A stretch of DNA of 11,047 nucleotides from Akkermansia muciniphila (GCA_943327015.2 CALPVM020000048.1:1-11047); one strand, 5' to 3'. Positions 1 through 7,787 are shown, counted from the first letter of the stretch. The notes: generated by a model not told the origin, from the letters alone. Made by a program: numbers and translations.

Positions 1-260
1 CAGGCTGCTTAGGTACCGATGCTGACCCTCCTGTAAGCCTGCACTTTATTCCCAAGCTGCGCCCGGGCGATGTGCTGATGGCTTGCACCGATGGGCTATG
101 GCATTATTTTGACAACAGCGAAATGGGGGCTGCATTGGCCAAACTGGCAGCGCGTGAAGCCTCCGAGTTTTTAATTGAAAAGGCTCGCTCACGTGCAGGT
201 GGCAAGGGAGACAATCTGTCTTTGGCTATCGTTAAACTTGAACCCCTAGAGTCACACTAG
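1..260 (+). CDS. PP2C-type Ser/Thr protein phosphatase, C-terminal fragment (5' end outside the window)
   Basis: The reading frame is open from base 3 to the TAG at 258-260 and has no start of its own, so the gene begins upstream of the window. The visible 85 residues include CTDGLWHYF, matching the PP2C motif with a metal-binding Asp followed by Gly and Trp two residues on, and near the end GGKGDNLSLAIV, matching the last PP2C motif whose Asp-Asn pair binds the catalytic metal. PP2C enzymes are Mn/Mg-dependent phosphatases that remove phosphate from Ser/Thr; in bacteria they often oppose a Hanks-type kinase, but no kinase is visible here. A GTG/ATG pair at 72-80 is internal and not a credible start. 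The family call is fairly secure; substrate and partner cannot be seen. Confidence 0.82.
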   Translation, partial: GCLGTDADPPVSLHFIPKLRPGDVLMACTDGLWHYFDNSEMGAALAKLAAREASEFLIEKARSRAGGKGDNLSLAIVKLEPLESH

Positions 261-263
261 CAA

Positions 264-866
264 CTACTTTAACCCGGGTTGCGGAAGCCCCTTGATTTTT
301 GAATCCCGCTCAGCAATTCGTTTGTCGCGCTCTGCCCTGCGCCGATTGGCTTCTTCTAGTTTCTGTTTGTACGCCTGTTCATTTTTTAAAAGTTCAGCAG
401 GCAGGGGTGCATTACTAGTACGCTCGGCGGGTACACGAGGTGGATTTTCAGTGGCTCTCTGCTGGTGTTTTTCAACTTTTTCTTTTTGCGTCTGTGTTTT
501 TTGGTTGTCAGAGGCTACCGGATCAATGGCACTGACCTCTGAGCTACGGGCTAGCGCTTCTTGTTTTTTTTGTTCCAAGCGTTGCAACTGTTCTTTGGCT
601 TTTTGCATTCGTTCTGCAGCAGCAATGGCCTCCTCCTGAGGCTTCAGGATGGCCAGCATTTTGCGCCGCTGCGCGTTCACTTGAATAATGCAATCATTGA
701 CGGCAAATTTCATGTAACAAGCGCGCTCAAGCTGATCAAACTCTTCATTTTTTTGAGCACGCAAAGCTTCAATAGTATCAAGTGACGGCTGGCTCTCTTG
801 CCCCAGTGCATGGATATGTATTGCGCCAAATACCATCAACACCCAAAAATAAACACGTGACTTCAT
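264..866 (-). CDS. Uncharacterised exported coiled-coil protein, last gene of the suc block
   Basis: 200 residues. Residues 1-22 look like a Sec signal peptide: a basic MKSR start, a hydrophobic core (VYFWVLMVFGAI), and a likely cut near HALGQ. The mature part opens with a short region carrying two cysteines, C50 and C59, nine residues apart (ERACYMKF, then NDCI), followed by basic helix (NAQRRKML) and long Glu/Lys/Gln/Arg-rich stretches at about 70-105 and 160-195 that read as coiled coil, with a Pro/Ser/Thr-rich linker between. I recall similar two-Cys, coiled-coil exported proteins annotated only as hypothetical in Burkholderiales. The ATG overlaps the TGA of zapE in an ATGA at 863-866, implying translational coupling. 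The cysteines could form a periplasmic disulfide (inference). No enzymatic motif seen; function unknown. Confidence 0.82.
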   Translation of the reverse strand: MKSRVYFWVLMVFGAIHIHALGQESQPSLDTIEALRAQKNEEFDQLERACYMKFAVNDCIIQVNAQRRKMLAILKPQEEAIAAAERMQKAKEQLQRLEQKKQEALARSSEVSAIDPVASDNQKTQTQKEKVEKHQQRATENPPRVPAERTSNAPLPAELLKNEQAYKQKLEEANRRRAERDKRIAERDSKIKGLPQPGLK

Positions 867-1960
867 GTCAAACGGGTATCGACCATGCGCCGCTCCAGCG
901 ATAAAAACTCTTGCGACTGCATCTCATTCAAGCGCGACACCGTACGCGGAAACTCATGCGACATCGGTCCTTCGGTATACAGCGCCTCTGCAGCCACTTC
1001 AGCCGACAGAATGAGCTTAACCCGCCGGTCGTAGAGCACATCTACCAACCAGGTAAAGCGACGCGCCTCAGACGCCATGCGCACCGGCATTTGGGGTACG
1101 TTGCTTAAAAACACGGTATGAAATTGGGTTGCAATTTCCAAATAATCGTTTTGCGAACGCGGCCCGCCACACAGGGTTTTAAAGTCAAACCACACCACGC
1201 CACCCGCTTTACGACGTGCTTGAATCTGCCGCGCCTCAATGTGCAACACCGGGTCTTCGTCATGCACTTCGGCTAAAGCATTAAACGCTTCTTGCATGGC
1301 TTGATCAGCCTGTGCACCGCAAGGTACATGGTACAAATTAAGCGCCTCCAGGGTTCTACGCCGGTAGTCGGTACCGTTGTCCACATTGATGACTTCAAGG
1401 CGCTCTTTAAGCAAGGCAATAGCCGGCAAAATACGGTCACGGTGGAGGCCTCCGGGGTACAAACCGTCCGGCTCAAAATTGGAGGTAGTGACAAAACCCA
1501 CGCCATGCGCAAACAGTGCCGCAAGTAGCCGGTGCAAAATCATGGCATCGGTAATGTCGGCCACATGGAACTCGTCAAAACAAATCAGGCGGTAGCGCTT
1601 TGACATGCGGCGCGCTAACTCATCTAACGGATTAACAATACCTTGCAGCGAGGCCAACTCGCGATGCACCTCGCGCATAAACTCGTGAAAATGCAAGCGG
1701 GTTTTGCGTTTTAAAGGTACAGCGTTGTAAAAGCAGTCCATCAAAAAGCTTTTGCCGCGCCCTACTCCGCCAAACATATACACACCACGCGGAATGTCCG
1801 GGCGGTTAATCAGCTTTTTTAGGGCATTAGAGCGTTTTTCTTTAAATTGCGCCCATTCCTGCGCGCAGCGCTCCAACGATTGAACTGCGCGCAATTGCGC
1901 GGGGTCTGCCGTGTAGCCCCGCGTTGCCAATTCTGCAGCATAAGCTTGCTGAACACTCAA
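863..1960 (-). CDS. zapE: ZapE / AFG1-family P-loop ATPase (cell division protein ZapE)
   Basis: 365 residues, close to E. coli ZapE (about 375). Walker A is GGVGRGKS at 64-71, Walker B LICFDEF at 125-131, a TSN sensor lies at 159-161, and GLHRDRILP at 171-179 is the family's arginine-rich segment. The C-terminal half has the family's FKTLCGGPRSQNDYLEIA and RFTWLVDVLYD blocks. In E. coli ZapE is a cytoplasmic ATPase acting at the FtsZ ring; mitochondrial AFG1/LACE1 relatives act in respiratory-complex homeostasis. The start is a TTG at 1958-1960, supported by GAGGA at 1971-1975 ten bases upstream; an ATG overlapping that site meets a stop after six codons in another frame. It lies 30 bases behind lpdA, so probably co-transcribed with the OGDH genes, and overlaps the next gene by four bases. 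Confidence 0.93.
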   Translation of the reverse strand: MSVQQAYAAELATRGYTADPAQLRAVQSLERCAQEWAQFKEKRSNALKKLINRPDIPRGVYMFGGVGRGKSFLMDCFYNAVPLKRKTRLHFHEFMREVHRELASLQGIVNPLDELARRMSKRYRLICFDEFHVADITDAMILHRLLAALFAHGVGFVTTSNFEPDGLYPGGLHRDRILPAIALLKERLEVINVDNGTDYRRRTLEALNLYHVPCGAQADQAMQEAFNALAEVHDEDPVLHIEARQIQARRKAGGVVWFDFKTLCGGPRSQNDYLEIATQFHTVFLSNVPQMPVRMASEARRFTWLVDVLYDRRVKLILSAEVAAEALYTEGPMSHEFPRTVSRLNEMQSQEFLSLERRMVDTRLT

Positions 1961-1970
1961 AACGAAAAAT

Positions 1971-1975
1971 TCCTC
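1971..1975 (-). promoter_or_regulatory. Ribosome binding site deciding the zapE TTG start
   Basis: GAGGA on the minus strand, ten bases before the TTG at 1960. No in-frame ATG with a better site is present nearby, so this site is the main support for a TTG start. Confidence 0.55.
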
Positions 1976-1990
1976 ATTTGCACTGACCGA

Positions 1991-3418
1991 TTAAAAGTTA
2001 AGCGTGCGCTTGTCTACTGCCAGCGCAGCTTCTTTGGTAGCTTCGCTCAGGCTGGGGTGGGCATGGCAAATACGGGCAATGTCTTCGGCACTGGCTTTGA
2101 ATTCCATCGCCACGACTGCTTCAGATATCAGCTCACTGGCTTGCGGGCCAACAATGTGCACGCCCAAAATTTCGTCGGTGGTGGCATCAGCCAAAAACTT
2201 AACGAAACCTGTGGTATCACCCAAAGCACGGGCGCGGCCATTGGCTAAGAACGGGAAAGAACCCGCCTTGTACGCCCGGCCACTGGCTTTGAGCTGCTGC
2301 TCGGTTTGTCCCACCCAGGCAATTTCAGGGCTGGTGTAGATGACCCAAGGTATGGTGTTGAAGTTAACATGTCCGTGCTGACCGGCAATGCGCTCAGCCA
2401 CAGCTACGCCCTCTTCTTCGGCTTTGTGCGCGAGCATCGGGCCACGCACCACATCGCCCACCGCCCATACATTGGGTAGGTTGGTTTTGCAATCGTCATT
2501 CACCACAATGGCGCCACGCTCATCCAGTTGCAAGCCTACGGCTTCAGCACCCAAACCAATGGTGTTGGGCACACGACCAATCGACACAATCAGCTTGTCA
2601 ACCTCTAGGTTTTGCGCCTCACCCTTGGCATTGGTGTAAGCCACAGACACGCCTTTTTTGGCAACCTTGATGTCGCCGACCTTGACACCCAGTTCAATTT
2701 TCAAGCCCTGCTTGGTAAAGGCTTTGTGTGCTTCTTTGGCCACTTGCTCGTCCACAGCACCCAAGAAAACCGGCAGACCCTCAAGAATCGTGACTTCCGC
2801 GCCCAAACGACGCCAGACCGAACCCATCTCTAAACCAATAACGCCAGAGCCGATCAAGCCCAACTTTTTAGGCACGGCGCCGATGCGCAAAGCACCGTCG
2901 TTGGACAAAACATTTTCTTCGTCGAATGGAGTGCCAGGCAGAGCGCGGGCGTTAGAACCCGTTGCCACAATAATGTGTTTGCCCACCAAAGTTTCTTCTG
3001 CTGCGCCAGCCACCTTGATTTCGTAGCCACCATCAACAGCTTTCACAAAACTGCCTCGGCCATGAAAAAAGGCAATTTTGTTCTTTTTGAACAAGTACAA
3101 AATACCATCGTTGTTTTGCTTGACCACCGTGTCTTTGCGGGCAATCATTTTGGCGATGTCCATTTTTACGCCCTTTACCTCAATGCCGTGGTCGGCAAAG
3201 TGGTGGTTGGCGTGGTCAAAATGCTCCGACGACTGCAGCAAAGCTTTGGAAGGAATACATCCCACATTGGTACAAGTGCCGCCCGGTGCGGGGCCGCCCT
3301 TGTCGTTTTTCCACTCGTCAATACAGGCCACCTGAAAACCCAGTTGCGCTGCACGGATGGCCGCAATATAACCACCGGGGCCACCACCAATCACTACTAC
3401 GTCAAATTGTTTACTCAT
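1991..3418 (-). CDS. lpdA: Dihydrolipoyl dehydrogenase (E3 of the 2-oxoglutarate dehydrogenase complex)
   Basis: 475 residues, normal for E3. It reoxidises dihydrolipoamide on E2 using FAD and a redox disulfide, passing electrons to NAD+. Visible in order: FAD-binding GGGPGG at 11-16; the redox pair C49 and C54 in GGTCTNVGCIPSK; an NAD-binding GSGVIGLEMG near the middle; the second FAD contact VWAVGDVV; and the C-terminal HAHPSLSE with catalytic H454 and E459, which acts across the dimer. The ATG at 3416-3418 is preferred because MSKQFDVVVIGGG is the expected N-terminus. The frame stays open to a TTG at 3472 overlapping the sucB stop, but those 18 residues do not look like E3. It follows sucB by 43 bases, so it is probably the OGDH-dedicated E3, although it could also serve other 2-oxoacid dehydrogenases. 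Confidence 0.97.
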   Translation of the reverse strand: MSKQFDVVVIGGGPGGYIAAIRAAQLGFQVACIDEWKNDKGGPAPGGTCTNVGCIPSKALLQSSEHFDHANHHFADHGIEVKGVKMDIAKMIARKDTVVKQNNDGILYLFKKNKIAFFHGRGSFVKAVDGGYEIKVAGAAEETLVGKHIIVATGSNARALPGTPFDEENVLSNDGALRIGAVPKKLGLIGSGVIGLEMGSVWRRLGAEVTILEGLPVFLGAVDEQVAKEAHKAFTKQGLKIELGVKVGDIKVAKKGVSVAYTNAKGEAQNLEVDKLIVSIGRVPNTIGLGAEAVGLQLDERGAIVVNDDCKTNLPNVWAVGDVVRGPMLAHKAEEEGVAVAERIAGQHGHVNFNTIPWVIYTSPEIAWVGQTEQQLKASGRAYKAGSFPFLANGRARALGDTTGFVKFLADATTDEILGVHIVGPQASELISEAVVAMEFKASAEDIARICHAHPSLSEATKEAALAVDKRTLNF

Positions 3419-3461
3419 GAAAAATCCATTCAATGCGGGATAAGTTCTACCTTCTGGCGAG

Positions 3462-4724
3462 TTAAATATCAAATAACAAGCGAGCGGGGTCTTCCAATGC
3501 CTCTTTCATGGCTACCAAGCCCAGCACGGCCTCGCGACCGTCAATAATGCGGTGGTCGTAGGACATGGCTAGGTAGTTAATCGGGCGTATCACGATTTGA
3601 CCGTTTTCAACCACTGCGCGGTCTTTAGTGGCATGGACACCTAAAATTGCCGACTGGGGCGGATTGATAATGGGTGTAGACAGCATGGATCCAAACGTAC
3701 CACCATTGCTGATAGAGAAGGTACCGCCCGTCATTTCTTCAATACCAAGCTTACCGTCACGCGCTTTGGCACCGTACTCGGCAATTTTCTTTTCAATGTC
3801 GGCAAAACTCATTTGGTCAGCATTGCGCAAAATGGGCACGACCAAACCACGTGGTGACCCCACGGCGATACCAATATCAAAATAACCATGGTAAACCACA
3901 TCGTTACCGTCTACCGATGCATTGAGTACCGGATATCGTTTAAGAGCATGTACCGCAGCTTTAACAAAGAAGCTCATGAAGCCAATTTTGACACCATGCT
4001 CTTTTTCAAACTTTTCCTGGAAACGCTTACGCATTTCCATCACAGGCGCCATATTGACTTCGTTAAACGTAGTCAAAATAGCGTTGGATGACTGCGATTG
4101 CAACAAACGCTCAGCCACGCGTGCACGCAAACGGCTCATGGGCACGCGCTGCTCTGGGCGCTCGCCCAAGTCAACGGAAGGAGCATTGACCTGGGGTAAA
4201 GTAACCGCGCGCACACCGGTAGGAATAGCTACGGCTGTCACTGCTTTGGGAGCGGCTGCTGGCGCAGCTGCGGCGTTGGCAACAGCGCCGAGTACATCGC
4301 CTTTGGTGATGCGACCGTCTTTTCCGGTGCCAGCCACAGAACCGGCTGCCAACCCATTGTCCGCCATGATCTTGGCGGCAGCGGGCATGGCAACACCGGA
4401 CTTAGATGCACTGGCTGGCGCAGCAACTGCGGCGGCTGGGGCAGTTGCCGCTGGAGCAGCAGATGCTGAAGCGGCGGCTTTGGCGTCGGTGTCAATGCGG
4501 GCAATCAACTGCTCGGCAACCACAGTGCCGCCGTCCGGCACCAACAACTCCACCAATACACCGGCTGAAGGTGCAGGCACTTCTAGCACCACTTTATCAG
4601 TTTCAATATCAATCAAAATTTCATCGACGGAAACCGAATCGCCAACTTTCTTCTTCCATTGCAACATGGTTGCCTCAGCGACAGATTCAGAGAGCTGAGG
4701 CACTTTTACTTCTACGATAGCCAT
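3462..4724 (-). CDS. sucB: Dihydrolipoyllysine succinyltransferase (E2 of 2-oxoglutarate dehydrogenase)
   Basis: 420 residues. The E2 core moves the succinyl group from lipoyl-lysine to CoA. Domains in order: one lipoyl domain at 1-78 with the lipoylated K44 in IETDKVVLEV; an Ala/Pro-rich flexible linker at about 81-109; a peripheral E1/E3-binding domain at about 112-148 (MPAAAKIMADNG to KDGRITKGDV); a second Ala/Pro linker at 149-176; and the catalytic acyltransferase domain from about 190 to the end, with H391 and D395 in DHRIIDGREAV. Succinyl rather than acetyl specificity is inferred from the single lipoyl domain, the VPQLSESV start, the MSRLRARVAERLL block and the position between sucA and lpdA. 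It starts 54 bases behind the sucA stop; the site before its ATG is weak (AGAAAGAA), so expression may lean on upstream translation. Confidence 0.97.
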   Translation of the reverse strand: MAIVEVKVPQLSESVAEATMLQWKKKVGDSVSVDEILIDIETDKVVLEVPAPSAGVLVELLVPDGGTVVAEQLIARIDTDAKAAASASAAPAATAPAAAVAAPASASKSGVAMPAAAKIMADNGLAAGSVAGTGKDGRITKGDVLGAVANAAAAPAAAPKAVTAVAIPTGVRAVTLPQVNAPSVDLGERPEQRVPMSRLRARVAERLLQSQSSNAILTTFNEVNMAPVMEMRKRFQEKFEKEHGVKIGFMSFFVKAAVHALKRYPVLNASVDGNDVVYHGYFDIGIAVGSPRGLVVPILRNADQMSFADIEKKIAEYGAKARDGKLGIEEMTGGTFSISNGGTFGSMLSTPIINPPQSAILGVHATKDRAVVENGQIVIRPINYLAMSYDHRIIDGREAVLGLVAMKEALEDPARLLFDI

Positions 4725-4772
4725 ACAAATTCTTTCTGTTATGCGTTCATAAAGGGATGAATAAGGGTTATT

Positions 4773-4787
4773 ACCAAATTATTTGGT
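4773..4787. repeat. 15-base perfect palindrome spanning the sucA stop codon
   Basis: On the minus strand the arms ACCAAAT and ATTTGGT flank one central base, and the TAA stop of sucA (4779-4781) lies inside. It is AT-rich and not followed by a run of T, so it is not a convincing terminator. It may be chance or a weak RNA hairpin at the sucA-sucB junction. Confidence 0.5.
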
Positions 4788-7670
4788 TAGTACAAAACCC
4801 TTGAGTTTGGCGAAAGCGCCATCCACTAATGCTTTTTGCTGCTCTTGGTGCAGGTGCGAATACCCCACCGCCGGCGATGCAGAGGCCGCCCGGCCGGAGT
4901 AACCCAGCTTTTGCCCTTCGGTCATGTTTTCGTGCAGGTAATGCTGTACAAAGAACCATGCACCCTGATTTTGCGGCTCGTCCTGGCACCACACCACTTC
5001 AGTGGCATTCGGGTACTTTTTAAGCTCATTGGCAAATGCTTTGTGCGGGAATGGATACAACTGTTCAACGCGCAAAATAGCCACATCGTCGATGCCTTTT
5101 TCTTCACGCTTTTTAACCAGGTCGTAATACACCTTGCCGGAACAAGCTACCACACGCTTGACCTTGTCACCTTTAACTTCACGCTGCTCTGGAATCACCG
5201 TCTGGAAACTGCCCTTGGTGAACTCGGTTAAAGGTGAACATGCATCTTTGTTACGCAACAAAGACTTGGGCGTCAAAATAACCAAAGGCTTGCGCAAATT
5301 GCGCACCATTTGACGGCGCAGCACATGGAATATTTGGCTGGCAGTAGTAGGCTGCACCACTTGCATATTGGTGTCTGCACTAAGCTGCATAAAACGCTCC
5401 AAGCGCGCTGAACTATGCTCAGGTCCTTGCCCCTCATAGCCGTGCGGCAACATCATGGTAATGCCATTGACACGGCCCCACTTAACCTCACCAGATGCAA
5501 TAAACTGGTCAATCACCACCTGCGCACCATTGGCAAAGTCACCGAACTGGGCTTCCCAAATGACCAGAGTGTTGGGGTCGTTGGAGGCGTAACCGTACTC
5601 AAAGGCCAGCACCGCTTCTTCGGACAAAATAGAATCAATAACCACAAACGGCGCTTGGTTTTCGGCCACATTTTGCAAAGGCGTGTAGGTGCCTTCGTCA
5701 AACTTTTCACGATTTTGGTCGTGAATAACCGAATGCCGATGGGTAAAAGTTCCGCGGCCACAGTCTTCACCACTCAAGCGCACCGGGTAACCACTGGACA
5801 CCAGTGATGCAAAGGCCATGTGCTCACCCATACCCCAATCCACCGGAATATCGCCCCGGCCCATAGCGGCACGGTCGTCGTACACTTTTTTAACCAGTTG
5901 GTGTGGTGTAACGCTGCTCGGTATGGTGGTAATTTTTTCAGCCAAGCGCTTCCATTCGGCCAATGGAATAGCGGTGTCACCCGCATCTGTCCATTTTTTA
6001 CCCAAGTAAGGCGACCAATCTACCGAGAATTTGCTCTTGAAGTTGGTCAGCACCGGGTCTACGGTGTGCTTGCCGGCGTCCATGGCGGCGCGGTAAGCTT
6101 TGACCATGTCATCGCCCAACGTATCGCCAAAGCCTTGTGCAGCCAAACGGTCAGCGTACAACTTGCGCGTGCCAGGGTGTTGGGCAATTTTTTTGTACAT
6201 CAGCGGTTGGGTGAGCGAGGGGGTATCCTGCTCGTTGTGACCCAATTTGCGGAAGCAAATAATATCTACCACTACGTCTTTGCGGAACTCCATTCGGAAC
6301 TCCAACGCCAGCTGGGTAGCAAAAACCACTGCTTCGGGGTCGTCACCATTGACGTGCAACACCGGCGCTTCGATCATTTTTACAATGTCAGAGCAATACA
6401 GCGTAGAGCGACTGTCGCGCGGGTCGCTGGTAGTAAAACCGATCTGGTTATTGATAACAATGTGCACCGTGCCGCCCGTGGAGTAACCACGGGTCTCTGC
6501 CAAGGCAAGAGTTTCCATCACCACGCCTTGGCCGGCAAACGCAGCGTCGCCGTGCACCAACACCGGCAATACTTGCTGACCCAGCGGGTCACCACGGCGA
6601 TCCATACGGGCGCGTACTGAGCCTTCAACCACAGGATTCACAATTTCAAGGTGCGAAGGGTTAAATGCGAGAGTCAGGTGCATCGGGCCGCCAGGGGTAC
6701 TGACATCGGAGCTGTAGCCTTGGTGGTATTTAACGTCACCACTGGGCAAGTCTTCGGGGGCGGTGTGGTCAAACTCAGCAAACAAATCAGCCGGCATTTT
6801 GCCCAAAGAATTGACCAACACATTCAAGCGGCCACGGTGTGCCATGCCGATCACCACTTCTTGCACACCCTTGATGCCAGCAGTTTGAATCAGTTCGTCC
6901 ATGCTGGCGATAAAGCTTTCACCACCTTCGAGCGAGAAGCGCTTTTGGCCTACATATTTGGTGTGCAGAAAACGCTCCAGCCCTTCGGCTGCTGTCACGC
7001 GCTCCAAAATATGGCGTTTTTTGTCAGCACTGAAGTTGGGCTTGCTACGGCTGGATTCCAGCTTTTGTTGCCACCAGCGCTTTTTGTTTTGGTCGGTGAT
7101 GTACATGTACTCGGCACCAATGGTGCCACAGTAGGTTTCGCGCAGTGCATTAAGCAACTCGCGCAAACTCATGGTATCTTTACCAAAAAATGTATTGCTG
7201 GTGTTAAAAATGATTTCCTGATCAGCATCATTGAACCCGTAAAAAGACGGGTCCAGCTCAGGAATATGGCCACGCTCTGCGCGTTTGAGCGGATCTAAAT
7301 CAGCCCAACGGGCACCTACGTTTCGGTAGGCCGCAATTAACTGTTGCACCGCCGTACGTTTACGCCCCATTTCGCGGTCGGCACTAGCCATAACGACTTT
7401 GGTGCCGCCTTGTTTGGCGCGTTCGGCAAAAGCATTTACTACGGGTTGATGCGGCACATCTTTGCTTGTAGTGCCATCGACAGCAGGCACATGCTGTAAG
7501 GCATCAAAATATTCGCGCCAAGTGTCAGGAACACTGGTAGGGTTAGCAAGGTAGTTCTCGTACATCTCTTCAACGTACGGTGCATTGCCACCAAACAAAT
7601 AGGTGTTATTTTGAAAGGCTTGGTACACTGACGAAGCCTGATTCGCCCCTTGGGACGTTGTCTCACTCAT
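4779..7670 (-). CDS. sucA: 2-oxoglutarate dehydrogenase E1 component (thiamine-diphosphate dependent)
   Basis: 963 residues, slightly longer than E. coli SucA (933). E1o decarboxylates 2-oxoglutarate on thiamine diphosphate and succinylates the lipoyl group of SucB. The N-terminal YLFGGNAPYVEEMYENYL to TWREYF segment (24-55) is the conserved E1o tail. Further on are MAHRGRLNVL at 276-285, FNPSHLE at 336-342, GDAAFAGQG at 374-382 and HIVINNQIGFTT at 403-414, which together form the cofactor and metal site. The second, pyrimidine-binding half has GEDCGRGTFTHRH and VIWEAQFGDFANGAQ, and the C-terminal domain has VWCQDEPQNQGAW. The ATG at 7670 has a strong GGAGG ten bases upstream. First gene of the suc operon, transcribed from the 190-base gap behind prpE; see the leader RNA and promoter entries. 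Confidence 0.98.
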   Translation of the reverse strand: MSETTSQGANQASSVYQAFQNNTYLFGGNAPYVEEMYENYLANPTSVPDTWREYFDALQHVPAVDGTTSKDVPHQPVVNAFAERAKQGGTKVVMASADREMGRKRTAVQQLIAAYRNVGARWADLDPLKRAERGHIPELDPSFYGFNDADQEIIFNTSNTFFGKDTMSLRELLNALRETYCGTIGAEYMYITDQNKKRWWQQKLESSRSKPNFSADKKRHILERVTAAEGLERFLHTKYVGQKRFSLEGGESFIASMDELIQTAGIKGVQEVVIGMAHRGRLNVLVNSLGKMPADLFAEFDHTAPEDLPSGDVKYHQGYSSDVSTPGGPMHLTLAFNPSHLEIVNPVVEGSVRARMDRRGDPLGQQVLPVLVHGDAAFAGQGVVMETLALAETRGYSTGGTVHIVINNQIGFTTSDPRDSRSTLYCSDIVKMIEAPVLHVNGDDPEAVVFATQLALEFRMEFRKDVVVDIICFRKLGHNEQDTPSLTQPLMYKKIAQHPGTRKLYADRLAAQGFGDTLGDDMVKAYRAAMDAGKHTVDPVLTNFKSKFSVDWSPYLGKKWTDAGDTAIPLAEWKRLAEKITTIPSSVTPHQLVKKVYDDRAAMGRGDIPVDWGMGEHMAFASLVSSGYPVRLSGEDCGRGTFTHRHSVIHDQNREKFDEGTYTPLQNVAENQAPFVVIDSILSEEAVLAFEYGYASNDPNTLVIWEAQFGDFANGAQVVIDQFIASGEVKWGRVNGITMMLPHGYEGQGPEHSSARLERFMQLSADTNMQVVQPTTASQIFHVLRRQMVRNLRKPLVILTPKSLLRNKDACSPLTEFTKGSFQTVIPEQREVKGDKVKRVVACSGKVYYDLVKKREEKGIDDVAILRVEQLYPFPHKAFANELKKYPNATEVVWCQDEPQNQGAWFFVQHYLHENMTEGQKLGYSGRAASASPAVGYSHLHQEQQKALVDGAFAKLKGFVLTK

Positions 7671-7787
7671 ATTCCGCTTACCTCCGTTTCCCTTCAGGAA
7701 ACATTAGCTGGTTAAAGCTTATTAATAACCTTCCGCGACACGGCTGTACCGTCTGGCGGATGCGACTGTGGCATGGGAAGGGCCTTA
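7671..7787 (-). ncRNA. Structured sucA 5' leader, probable Burkholderiales sucA RNA motif (cis-regulatory)
   Basis: From the predicted transcription start near 7787 to the sucA ATG the leader holds three non-overlapping hairpins in transcription order. The first (7759-7733) has CCGC/GCGG closing an internal loop and then ACGG/CCGT around TACAG. The second (7730-7710) is GGTTA/TAACC. The third (7702-7686) is GTTTCC/GGAAAC around a five-base loop, directly abutting the GGAGG Shine-Dalgarno (7685-7681). An upstream CCTTCC (7781-7776) can pair with GGAAGG (7734-7729), or in part with the Shine-Dalgarno. A conserved 'sucA RNA motif' in sucA leaders of Burkholderiales has been reported from comparative genomics; identity with this leader is inferred from position and hairpin content, not from a covariance search. 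Confidence 0.58.
7681..7685 (-). promoter_or_regulatory. Strong Shine-Dalgarno of sucA
   Basis: GGAGG on the minus strand, ten bases before the sucA ATG and immediately next to the leader's third hairpin, so its accessibility could depend on leader folding. Confidence 0.75.

Noticed and set aside
271..280. AACCCGGGTT palindrome as a terminator
   Set aside because: A ten-base palindrome with no loop and no T-run, lying inside the coding end of the coiled-coil gene.
3419..3472. N-terminal extension of lpdA to a TTG at 3472
   Set aside because: The 18 added residues do not resemble an E3 N-terminus, the TTG overlaps the sucB stop, and MSKQFDVVVIGGG is the expected start.
3922..4698. Long plus-strand open frame (258 codons) opposite sucB
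   Set aside because: It is Ala/Thr-rich antisense of the Ala/Pro linker and the lipoyl region of a well-supported gene, with no ribosome site or domain.
5820..6620. Plus-strand open frame (266 codons) opposite sucA
   Set aside because: Shadow of sucA codon bias; no recognisable motifs and fully inside a conserved gene.
6651..7298. Plus-strand open frame (215 codons) opposite sucA
   Set aside because: Same reason: antisense to the conserved E1o N-terminal half, no independent support.
7686..7702. GTTTCC/GGAAAC hairpin as a prpE terminator
   Set aside because: No T-run follows in the minus-strand direction; it is followed directly by the sucA Shine-Dalgarno, so a leader role is more likely.
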